A stretch of 64,000 bases of DNA, from NCBI GenBank assembly GCA_942493345.1, contig OW818695.1:2418001-2482000 (forward strand). The letters are read 5' to 3'. The number at the start of each line of letters is the position of its first letter. The stretch's first letter is position 1. A program made the position numbers and the translations under genes. The notes below the pieces were generated by a model, which saw nothing but the letters and a program-made list of their open reading frames with translations, did not search any database and had not been told where the DNA came from. Below are positions 37,523-45,344 of the stretch, in pieces. Source of the DNA: GWE2-42-39 sp942493345 (GTDB lineage: Bacteria > Bacteroidota > Bacteroidia > Bacteroidales > Prolixibacteraceae).

Positions 37523-39175
37523 ATGGAAAAGAAAATAGTCAAGAAATTCAACCCGCTTTTGTCGTCCTGTTGTTGTATTATCGGGACGTTTGGAATCACA
37601 CTGACTGCGTCAGGAGAGAATCCAATCAATCGGATAAAAGTGGATAAGCATGCTCCCAATATTGTTCTTATTCTTGCCGATGACTTGGGATATGGCGATC
37701 TGAGCTGTTACGGCGCCACCAAAATTCAAACTCCGGCAATTGACCAACTGGCCTCAGAAGGAATGAAATTTACCAATGCGTATACATCTTCTTCCTTGTG
37801 TTCGCCATCAAGATATAGTTTATTAACCGGGCGTTATGCCTGGCGCACACGATTGGAATATGGGGTTTTGACAAATTTTGATAAACCTCTGATTGAAAAG
37901 GAACGCCCAACCATTGCCTCTTTGCTTAAACAAAAGGGATATCACAATGTCTGTGTAGGGAAATGGCATCTTGGCTTTGAATGGGTATTAAATGAGAAAG
38001 CCCCTGCAAATCCGGATTCAACTGTTTTTGGATCCTGGTCTCCGGAAGCACAGGATTACATTGATTTTTCAAAGCCAGCCAAAGGAGGACCTCTCGAAAG
38101 GGGATTTGATTATTTCTATGGAATGGCAGGTTCAAACAATATGCAACCTTTTGCATACATGGAAAACGATCATGTTGTACAAGCTCCTTCCGAAGAACAG
38201 ATGCCTTATGATCACGGTGTATCCGGGATAAAAGCGCCTAACTGGGATATAAAAACAGTCAACCAGATTGTGACGTTTAAAGCGGTTGACGCCATCAATG
38301 ACCATTTTAAGAATTTCAACGAAAACCCTCTCTTTTTATATTTCCCTACAATCTCGATTCACAGACCTTGTTTGCCAACATTCACCAAAGGGAAAAGTAA
38401 GGCTGGGTTAAGAGGCGATATAGTGGTTGAACTGGATTGGACCGTCAATGAAATAATCCGGGCCTTGAAGGAAAACAATGCGTACGAAAACACGCTAATT
38501 GTGTTTACCTCCGATAACGGTCCAATGCCGGGTGATCCTGTATTGTGGCTCGAAAAGTATGAACAAGGAAATTATGAAGATTACCATCAGCCCTATTTCG
38601 ATGAATATTCGCCCGAATTGGTAAATGAAAAAGGAAATGAAATATGGAAACGTGGTTGGATTACGTATGGACACAAATCTTCAGGTGAATCATTAGGTTT
38701 TAAATCCGATTCATGGGAAGGTGGGTTCAAGGTTCCGTTCATTGTCCGCTGGCCCAACAAAGTAAAAAAAGGCGCTGTCAACAAAAATATGATTTGTCTG
38801 AGCGATGTATTCGCAACGTTTGCTGACTTGTTTGGCGAAAGTCCGGAACTGGGCGAGGACAGTTACAGTTTTTTGAGTAATCTGATGGATGTAAATGCGC
38901 CCCAGGTTCGGAAAAGTTTAACAATTGCGGGTGGAGCCAGCGGCGCCTTCGTTGAAATTAATGAAGGCTGGAAATATATTGAGGCTGCCAAGCCCAAACG
39001 TTGGCCCGAAACATTTTATGTCAACGGCCCCAGCATCTTTGAAAACCAACTTTACAATTTGAAAGAAGATCAAAAGGAACAAACGAATTTGTATAAAAAG
39101 ATGCCCGAAAAAGCTGCTGAACTGGTTGGCGTTATTGAAAAGGTGAAAACAAATACGAAAAGCGAAGCGAAATAA
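37523..39175 (+). CDS. family S1 sulfatase
   Basis: About 550 residues from the ATG at 37523; an open frame reaches back to 37418 but overlaps the beta-helix gene. The formylglycine Cys is residue 93 in C-S-P-S-R followed by YSLLTGRYAWRT. ADD is at 52-54, GKWHLG near 139 and TSDNGP near 330. The N terminus has a hydrophobic stretch with CCC (residues 16-18), so it is exported and possibly lipid-anchored. It is 14 bases after the previous gene and 4 bases before the next sulfatase. Confidence 0.92.
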   Translation: MEKKIVKKFNPLLSSCCCIIGTFGITLTASGENPINRIKVDKHAPNIVLILADDLGYGDLSCYGATKIQTPAIDQLASEGMKFTNAYTSSSLCSPSRYSLLTGRYAWRTRLEYGVLTNFDKPLIEKERPTIASLLKQKGYHNVCVGKWHLGFEWVLNEKAPANPDSTVFGSWSPEAQDYIDFSKPAKGGPLERGFDYFYGMAGSNNMQPFAYMENDHVVQAPSEEQMPYDHGVSGIKAPNWDIKTVNQIVTFKAVDAINDHFKNFNENPLFLYFPTISIHRPCLPTFTKGKSKAGLRGDIVVELDWTVNEIIRALKENNAYENTLIVFTSDNGPMPGDPVLWLEKYEQGNYEDYHQPYFDEYSPELVNEKGNEIWKRGWITYGHKSSGESLGFKSDSWEGGFKVPFIVRWPNKVKKGAVNKNMICLSDVFATFADLFGESPELGEDSYSFLSNLMDVNAPQVRKSLTIAGGASGAFVEINEGWKYIEAAKPKRWPETFYVNGPSIFENQLYNLKEDQKEQTNLYKKMPEKAAELVGVIEKVKTNTKSEAK

Positions 39176-39179
39176 ATAA

Positions 39180-40973
39180 ATGAAAAAGATTCTGTCGGTA
39201 ATATTATTTTGTATTGGAGTGCATCTATCCGGAGTTACTAAAAACTTGGATGGAATGGCTGCTATTTCCGACAAGAGCAAGCATGAAAGGCCCAATGTAA
39301 TTATTGTATTGTCTGATGATCAGGGATATGGCGATTTTTCGTGCCACGGAAACCCAATTTTGAAAACGCCGGCGCTCGATAAACTTCATGACGAAGGCAT
39401 CCGTTTCGATAATTTTCATGTTTCTCCGCTGTGTACACCCACCCGGGGCCAATTAATGACTGGTCTCGATGCCATGCACAACGGGGCTGCAACGGTACTC
39501 ACCGGCAGAAACCTTTTGCGGCGCGATATTATCACCATGCCCGAAGTTTTCAGCAAAAATGGGTATGCAACAGGAATGTTCGGAAAGTGGCACTTGGGCG
39601 ATAATTATCCCGACAGGCCGATGGACCGTGGGTTCCAAAAATGTATCTGGCACAAAGGATGGGGGCTTCTTTCTGAAATTGAATTTGATAACGATTATTA
39701 CGAAACACGTTACCTCGACAGTCTCGAAACAAAACAATCGGGTGAATATTGCACCAACCTGTGGTTCAACAAAGCGATGGAATGGATGGACGAGATGGCC
39801 GCAAAAAAGCAACCGTTCTTTACTTATCTGGCGCTAAATGCACCGCATGGACCCTTTCTGTCCCCGGCTCAGGATTATAATTTTTACCGCAATCAGGTCA
39901 GCGACAGCACCATTGCATCTTTTCTGGGAATGATCCGAAATATCGACCGAAACATGACCCGCCTCGATGACTGGCTGGAAAAAACAAATTTAAAAAACAA
40001 TACACTGATTGTTTTCATGAACGACAACGGCGGAACCGGAGGTGTTGAATTGTATAATGCCGGTATGCGCGACCTAAAAGGAAGCAATTACGACGGGGGA
40101 CACCGGGCAGCTTGTTTCATGCGCTGGCCTGCCGGAAATTTTGCAGGTCCCCGCACCATTTCTACGGCATCACAGATTCAGGATTTGTTGCCCACGTTTA
40201 TCGATTTGTTCGGGCTTGAGGCGCCTGATAATTATCCGTTCGATGGGAAAAGCCTGGTTCCTGTTCTCACGGGGAAAAAGGAAATGGACGACCGGATGTT
40301 TGTCGTTCAGTATGGCGGGCATATTCAGCCTGAAAAGTATTCAAGTTGTGTGGTCTGGAATTCGTGGCGACTGGTTGGAAAAGATGAGTTATTTGATACA
40401 TCTACCGATCCCGGTCAAAAAAATAACGTGGCAAAAAATTATCCTGAAATTCAGGGAAAAATGAAGGCATTTTACGAAAACTGGTGGAAAGGTGTCGAGC
40501 CGGGCATCAACAAGATTATTCCTGTGGTGGTTGGTTCCGAAAAAGAAAACCCGGTAATTTTCAATTCGAACAACTGGGTCGACGGAGCCGTGAATACCCA
40601 GTGGAAAGTAGCTCAGGCCGCTGGCAATCCCAAAGGCGGAACATGTCATATTCATGTTGCCGAAAGTGGAAAATACAAAATAGAATTGAGCCGCTGGCCA
40701 TTCCATTTACAAAGAAGTTTAACAAGCGCCGGTCCCAAAACATCGGTTGGCGGAGCAGAAATCCGGCCGGGGAAAGCGGTCCCGGTCCATTCCGGATGTG
40801 TATCCCTGAACAATAACAATCCGGTTGTTACTGAAGGCAAACCCGGCGCTACCGCAATCACCATCGAAATGGAACTTCCGGCGGGCGACAACACGTTTCA
40901 GGCATGGTTTAAAAACAAAGATGGGAAAGACCTTTGCGGGGCCTATTATGTGAGAATGGAAAAATTATTCTGA
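39180..40973 (+). CDS. family S1 sulfatase with C-terminal beta-sandwich extension
   Basis: A 597-residue exported sulfatase. The formylglycine Cys is residue 85 in C-T-P-T-R, followed by GQLMTGLDAMHNGA. SDD is at 45-47, GKWHLGDNYPDRPMDRG near 138 and MNDNGG near 280. After the usual sulfatase fold ends near residue 440 there is an extra region of about 140 residues (WVDGAVNTQWKVAQAAG, GKYKIELSRWPF, ITIEMELPAGDNTFQAWF) that looks like a beta-sandwich accessory domain. That extension is seen in a recognisable S1 subgroup and may bind the glycan. Confidence 0.92.
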   Translation: MKKILSVILFCIGVHLSGVTKNLDGMAAISDKSKHERPNVIIVLSDDQGYGDFSCHGNPILKTPALDKLHDEGIRFDNFHVSPLCTPTRGQLMTGLDAMHNGAATVLTGRNLLRRDIITMPEVFSKNGYATGMFGKWHLGDNYPDRPMDRGFQKCIWHKGWGLLSEIEFDNDYYETRYLDSLETKQSGEYCTNLWFNKAMEWMDEMAAKKQPFFTYLALNAPHGPFLSPAQDYNFYRNQVSDSTIASFLGMIRNIDRNMTRLDDWLEKTNLKNNTLIVFMNDNGGTGGVELYNAGMRDLKGSNYDGGHRAACFMRWPAGNFAGPRTISTASQIQDLLPTFIDLFGLEAPDNYPFDGKSLVPVLTGKKEMDDRMFVVQYGGHIQPEKYSSCVVWNSWRLVGKDELFDTSTDPGQKNNVAKNYPEIQGKMKAFYENWWKGVEPGINKIIPVVVGSEKENPVIFNSNNWVDGAVNTQWKVAQAAGNPKGGTCHIHVAESGKYKIELSRWPFHLQRSLTSAGPKTSVGGAEIRPGKAVPVHSGCVSLNNNNPVVTEGKPGATAITIEMELPAGDNTFQAWFKNKDGKDLCGAYYVRMEKLF

Positions 40974-40990
40974 GAAAAATTGAATAAAGA

Positions 40991-42616
40991 ATGAAAACAG
41001 CAGATAAAATAAGCATGAAATTACTTCCAATGGGATTGTTGTTTGCCGGGATGTTCCCTTTTGTACAGGCAAAATCGGCCAACGGGAATCAGGCGAAAAA
41101 ACCAAATGTCGTTTTTATTTTGGCCGATGATTTGGGATGGAGCGACCTGGGTTGTTATGGAAGCCGTTTTTACGAAACCCCCCGCATCGACCAGCTCGCA
41201 AAAGAAGGCGTTCGTTTTACCAATGCGTATGCTGCTTGTCATGTGTGTTCGCCCACACGTGGAAGTATTTTGTCGGGACAATATCCTGCCCGTACTGGTT
41301 TGACTGACTGGCTTCCGGGGCGAAAAAATTTCCCGTTCCAGAAACTGAAAAATGTAGTTTCTGCACAGCATTTGCCATACAACAAGGAGAATACGTTTCC
41401 TGCGGTGATGCAGGCCAATGGTTACCTGACAGCGATTATCGGGAAGTGGCATCTGGGTGAAGATTCAGCTTCGTGCGAGCGACAGGGCTTCGACCTGCAT
41501 ATTCCTTCAGGCTGGATGAAAGGATGGCCTGCCAAAAGCTATTTTTCGCCGTACCAAATGCCCGGGCTGAAAGACGGGCCGGAAGGGGAATATCTTACCG
41601 ACCGGATGACCGATGAAGCCATCCGTTTTATGACTGAAAATAAAGACAAACCTTTTCTTCTCTATCTGTCGCATTATGCCGTTCATGATCCCATTCAGGG
41701 ACGGCCTGATTTGGTAAAAAAATACGAACAAAAGTTGAAACAAATGCCGCCATGGAAAGGAGTTCCTTATATTTTGGAAGGAAACCCCGACACCGGGAAT
41801 CCACTTTCAGAAAAAGAATTAAACGCGCTGTTGCAGGAAAAACCGTATGAAGGATTCAGCGTTTTACCTAACAGAACGGTAAAAATCAAACAAAATCAGG
41901 ACAATGTGCAGTTTGCCGCAATGGTCGAAAGCCTCGATGAAAGTGTGGGCCGGGTACTCGATAAATTGAAGGAACTGGGATTGGAAGACAATACCATTGT
42001 TATTTTCTTTTCGGATAACGGAGGAATGTCGGCGGCCAATTTCGGAAACCCAACCCGGGTGATTCAACCCGCCGGCCTGGATAAATCTTTTTCTACTTCC
42101 AACCTTCCGCTCAGAGGTGGAAAAGGCTGGCTGTACGAAGGTGGCATCCGCGAACCATTGATTGTAAAATGGCCTCAACATGGAAATAAGGGAACGGTAT
42201 GTGACATTCCGGTTATCAGTACAGACTTTTATCCCACCATCCTGGAGATACTTGGATTGTCGGCCGATCAGCATATTACCGATGGAATGAGTATTGTTCC
42301 ATTCCTTAAAAATCAGAAAAAAGAGCAAAAAAATATTTCAACCCGGGCTATTTACTGGCATTTTCCGCATTACAGCAACCACGGGATACAGAGCCCGGGA
42401 GGAGCCATCCGTTACGGGGATTACAAACTGATTGAATATTTCGAAAACAATACGGTTCAATTATTTAATCTCTCGGTTGATCCGGGAGAGCAAGTCGATC
42501 TTTCCGGCACGCAGCCGGAAAAGGCAAACGAACTGAGAAAAATGCTGCATCAGTGGAGGGAAAAAGTAAATGCACAAATGATGGAACCAAACCCGGATTA
42601 CGTTCCGGCAAAATAG
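40991..42616 (+). CDS. family S1 sulfatase, paralogue of the one at 49636
   Basis: A 541-residue exported sulfatase. The formylglycine Cys is residue 86 in C-S-P-T-R, followed by GSILSGQYPARTGLTDWLPGR. ADD is at 45-47, GKWHLGED near 154 and FSDNGG near 338. WHFPHYSNHGIQSPGGAIR near residue 455 is a strong subgroup marker. Its sequence parallels the sulfatase at 49636-51192 along the whole length, including the unusual TDWLPGR and QHLPY segments, so the two are duplicates that have diverged. Confidence 0.93.
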   Translation: MKTADKISMKLLPMGLLFAGMFPFVQAKSANGNQAKKPNVVFILADDLGWSDLGCYGSRFYETPRIDQLAKEGVRFTNAYAACHVCSPTRGSILSGQYPARTGLTDWLPGRKNFPFQKLKNVVSAQHLPYNKENTFPAVMQANGYLTAIIGKWHLGEDSASCERQGFDLHIPSGWMKGWPAKSYFSPYQMPGLKDGPEGEYLTDRMTDEAIRFMTENKDKPFLLYLSHYAVHDPIQGRPDLVKKYEQKLKQMPPWKGVPYILEGNPDTGNPLSEKELNALLQEKPYEGFSVLPNRTVKIKQNQDNVQFAAMVESLDESVGRVLDKLKELGLEDNTIVIFFSDNGGMSAANFGNPTRVIQPAGLDKSFSTSNLPLRGGKGWLYEGGIREPLIVKWPQHGNKGTVCDIPVISTDFYPTILEILGLSADQHITDGMSIVPFLKNQKKEQKNISTRAIYWHFPHYSNHGIQSPGGAIRYGDYKLIEYFENNTVQLFNLSVDPGEQVDLSGTQPEKANELRKMLHQWREKVNAQMMEPNPDYVPAK

Positions 42617-42660
42617 GAAACAATAATTTATTCAGATAAAAACAACTAAAAAATAAACGC

Positions 42661-44232
42661 ATGAATCGATTTGCAAAATTAACATTTGTCCTGTTTTTGG
42701 CTTTTGCCGGAGGGGCATTTGCAAAAGGCAAACTTCCCGGGAAAGTGACCATCCCGATGAAAGAGCTGGAAAATAAAATCAAGGGAGGATGGGCTGGTCA
42801 AACCATCGGGGTTACTTTTGGCGGCCCCACTGAGTTCAAGTACCTGGGACGGATTATTCCTGACTATGTTGATATTCCATGGAACGATGATTACGTAAAA
42901 TGGTATTTCGATACGTACCCGGGCTTGTACGACGATATTTATATGGACCTGACGTTTGTCGATGTTTTCGAACGAATGGGTCTCGATGTTCCGGCCGATT
43001 CCATCGCTAACGCCTTTGCCAACGCGGGTTTTATGCTGTGGCACGCCAATCAGGCAGCCCGGTACAATATTCTGAACGGAATTATGCCGCCCGAATCCGG
43101 CCATTGGAAAAACAACCTTCACTCGAATTGTATCGATTTTCAGATCGAGGCCGATTTTGCCGGGCTAATGTCTCCCGGAATGATCAACAGTTCGGCTGAA
43201 GTGTGCGATAAAGTTGGTCACATCATGAATTACGGCGACGGTTGGTACGGGGGTGTTTACGTGGCTGCCATGTATTCGCTAGCCTTTGTTTCCGACGATA
43301 TTGAATTCATTGTCCGCGAAGCGCTGAAAGTCATTCCTCAGGAAAGTAATTATTACAAACGAATGTCGGAAGTACTGAAATGGTACAAACAATATCCTGA
43401 CGACTGGAAAAAGGCATGGTTTGAAATTGAAAATGCCAATTGGGAAGAAGATTGTCCGAAAGGCATTCATCAGGCATATAATATTGAAGCAACCGTTAAT
43501 TCAGCATACGTTTTGCTCGGGCTGCTGTACGGAAAGGGCGACTTCTACAAAACAATGGATATTTCGGCCCGTTGCGGACAGGATTCGGATTGCAATCCGT
43601 CGACCTGTGCCGGGATTCTGGGAACAATTCTGGGGTACGATAAAATTCCCGGATATTGGTTGAACCCCTTACAAAAAGCCGAAGATATTGATTTCAGCCA
43701 CACCTCTATGTCGCTGAACGACACCTACCGGATTGGCTTGAAGCATGCGCTGCAAATGATTAAGCAGAACAATGGACAGGTTGCCGGAAATGAAGTAACA
43801 ATCCAGGTACAAAGCCCGAAAGCAGTCAGGCTGGAGCAAAATCCGGCCAACCGGATACCGGTTAAAAAGGAAATTCTCGGGGAAAATACATCTTCTGAAA
43901 ACGGCAATTTGTCGATTAAAGATTTCGGCACCTATCAGTTCGAAGGAAATGGATTGGTAATCAACGGAAAGGTAACGGGCAATAAAAACAAACTATCGAA
44001 CTATGTTGCCGAAGTTGACTTTTTCCTCGACGGTAAAAAATACAAAACCATGAAGTTGCCGCTTGATTTCATTACGCGCAGTACAGAAATCTTTTGGGTG
44101 TCGGAACTACCGAATGCGACGCACAAACTTGAAATGAAGTGGCTGAACCCGCAAGAGGGTGCAGACATTGTTCTGGAAAGTGCAATTATTTATTCCGATC
44201 AACCACGAAAAAAGCAAGAACATCAGAATTAA
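42661..44232 (+). CDS. exported ADP-ribosylglycohydrolase-fold protein
   Basis: A 523-residue protein with a cleavable signal peptide (ending GGAFAKG) and the DraG/ARH helical fold. The two metal-binding clusters are altered but recognisable: YDDIYMD at about 90-96, and CGQDSDCNPSTCAG with Asp308, Asp310 and Asn312 where ARH enzymes have GxDxDTN. A C-terminal beta-sandwich (about 400-515) is extra. Known ARH enzymes remove ADP-ribose from proteins in the cytoplasm. An exported version beside ribokinase and sulfatases is better read as a glycosidase releasing a pentose or similar sugar from glycan or nucleoside material. A paralogue lies at 48032. Confidence 0.82.
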   Translation: MNRFAKLTFVLFLAFAGGAFAKGKLPGKVTIPMKELENKIKGGWAGQTIGVTFGGPTEFKYLGRIIPDYVDIPWNDDYVKWYFDTYPGLYDDIYMDLTFVDVFERMGLDVPADSIANAFANAGFMLWHANQAARYNILNGIMPPESGHWKNNLHSNCIDFQIEADFAGLMSPGMINSSAEVCDKVGHIMNYGDGWYGGVYVAAMYSLAFVSDDIEFIVREALKVIPQESNYYKRMSEVLKWYKQYPDDWKKAWFEIENANWEEDCPKGIHQAYNIEATVNSAYVLLGLLYGKGDFYKTMDISARCGQDSDCNPSTCAGILGTILGYDKIPGYWLNPLQKAEDIDFSHTSMSLNDTYRIGLKHALQMIKQNNGQVAGNEVTIQVQSPKAVRLEQNPANRIPVKKEILGENTSSENGNLSIKDFGTYQFEGNGLVINGKVTGNKNKLSNYVAEVDFFLDGKKYKTMKLPLDFITRSTEIFWVSELPNATHKLEMKWLNPQEGADIVLESAIIYSDQPRKKQEHQN

Positions 44233-44345
44233 TAATCATCAATAAACGCCCGGGAATGGGCAGACCATCAAAAACAGATGGATAATAGATTAATAGAAAA
44301 ACAAAAGTCTTTTAAGAATATTCGGAAATTATAAAAGATAAAGCT

Positions 44346-45272
44346 ATGGGTAAGATATTAGTAGTTGGAAGTTCAAACACAGATTTGATAGCAACAGTTA
44401 AAAACTTTCCAACAGCGGGTGAAACCATTGTAGGAAAATCATTTCTTCAGGTGATGGGAGGAAAAGGCGCCAACCAGGCTGTGGCAGCGCATAAGTTGGG
44501 AGGAGATGTGAAATTTATTACGTGTCTGGGGAAAGATGCAAATGGACAAAATACCATACAATATTTCAAAGAAACAGGACTGGATGTTTCTTCCTCGTTG
44601 CTTGTTGATGGAGTTTCATCAGGCACTGCCATAATTCTGGTTGATGAAAATGGAGAAAATTGCATCGTGATAACGCCGGGAGCCAACAACATGCTTTCTT
44701 CAGAATATATCCAGAAAGTAGAAACCGATATTGCAACCTGCGATATGGTGGTTCTGCAAATGGAAATCCCGTATGATACGGTGAAAACAGTATGTGAAAT
44801 TGCCCGCCGGAATCATAAAAAAATAATGCTCAATGTTGCTCCGGCCCATCAATTGGATGCCGATATTATGAAGCAGATAGACATTCTGGTTGTCAATGAA
44901 ACCGAGGCAGAAACAATTTCCGGCGAAAAAATAGATGTTACTGGCGAAGAAGCAATCGTTGACAAACTACTGGATTTAGGCGCTAAAACTGTTGTACTGA
45001 CATTGGGCAAAAAAGGGTGTATCCTGAAGAATGAACACGAGTTTCACGTTGTTCCGGCCTTTTGTGTAACAGCGCTCGACAGCACAGCTGCCGGCGATAC
45101 TTTTTGCGGGGCTTTAGCTGCCGAACTGGGCCGGGGACAAAGCTGGAACGAAGCATTGAAATTTGCAACGGCAGCATCTGCAATCTGCGTCACCCGAATG
45201 GGGGCGCAACCATCTATCCCAACCGAAAAAGAAGTCCGTGAATTTTTAAACAAAAATGTGGAGGCGATTTAA
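44346..45272 (+). CDS. rbsK: ribokinase (PfkB family)
   Basis: A 308-residue cytoplasmic kinase expected to phosphorylate D-ribose at O5 with ATP. The N-terminal VVGSSNTDLIATVKNFPTAG and MGGKGANQAVAAHKLGG are ribokinase hallmarks. The C-terminal PfkB signature is DSTAAGDTFCGALAAEL with catalytic Asp251. It is the only clearly cytoplasmic catabolic enzyme in PUL-B. Its place between two exported ARH-fold genes suggests that the sugar they free is ribose or a close analogue. Confidence 0.92.
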   Translation: MGKILVVGSSNTDLIATVKNFPTAGETIVGKSFLQVMGGKGANQAVAAHKLGGDVKFITCLGKDANGQNTIQYFKETGLDVSSSLLVDGVSSGTAIILVDENGENCIVITPGANNMLSSEYIQKVETDIATCDMVVLQMEIPYDTVKTVCEIARRNHKKIMLNVAPAHQLDADIMKQIDILVVNETEAETISGEKIDVTGEEAIVDKLLDLGAKTVVLTLGKKGCILKNEHEFHVVPAFCVTALDSTAAGDTFCGALAAELGRGQSWNEALKFATAASAICVTRMGAQPSIPTEKEVREFLNKNVEAI

Positions 45273-45344
45273 TGTGAGGAGATTATAGCAAAGCGTGAAT
45301 GGGGAGAGCTTTTGTATTTATTAATATAATCTAATCAGAAACTT

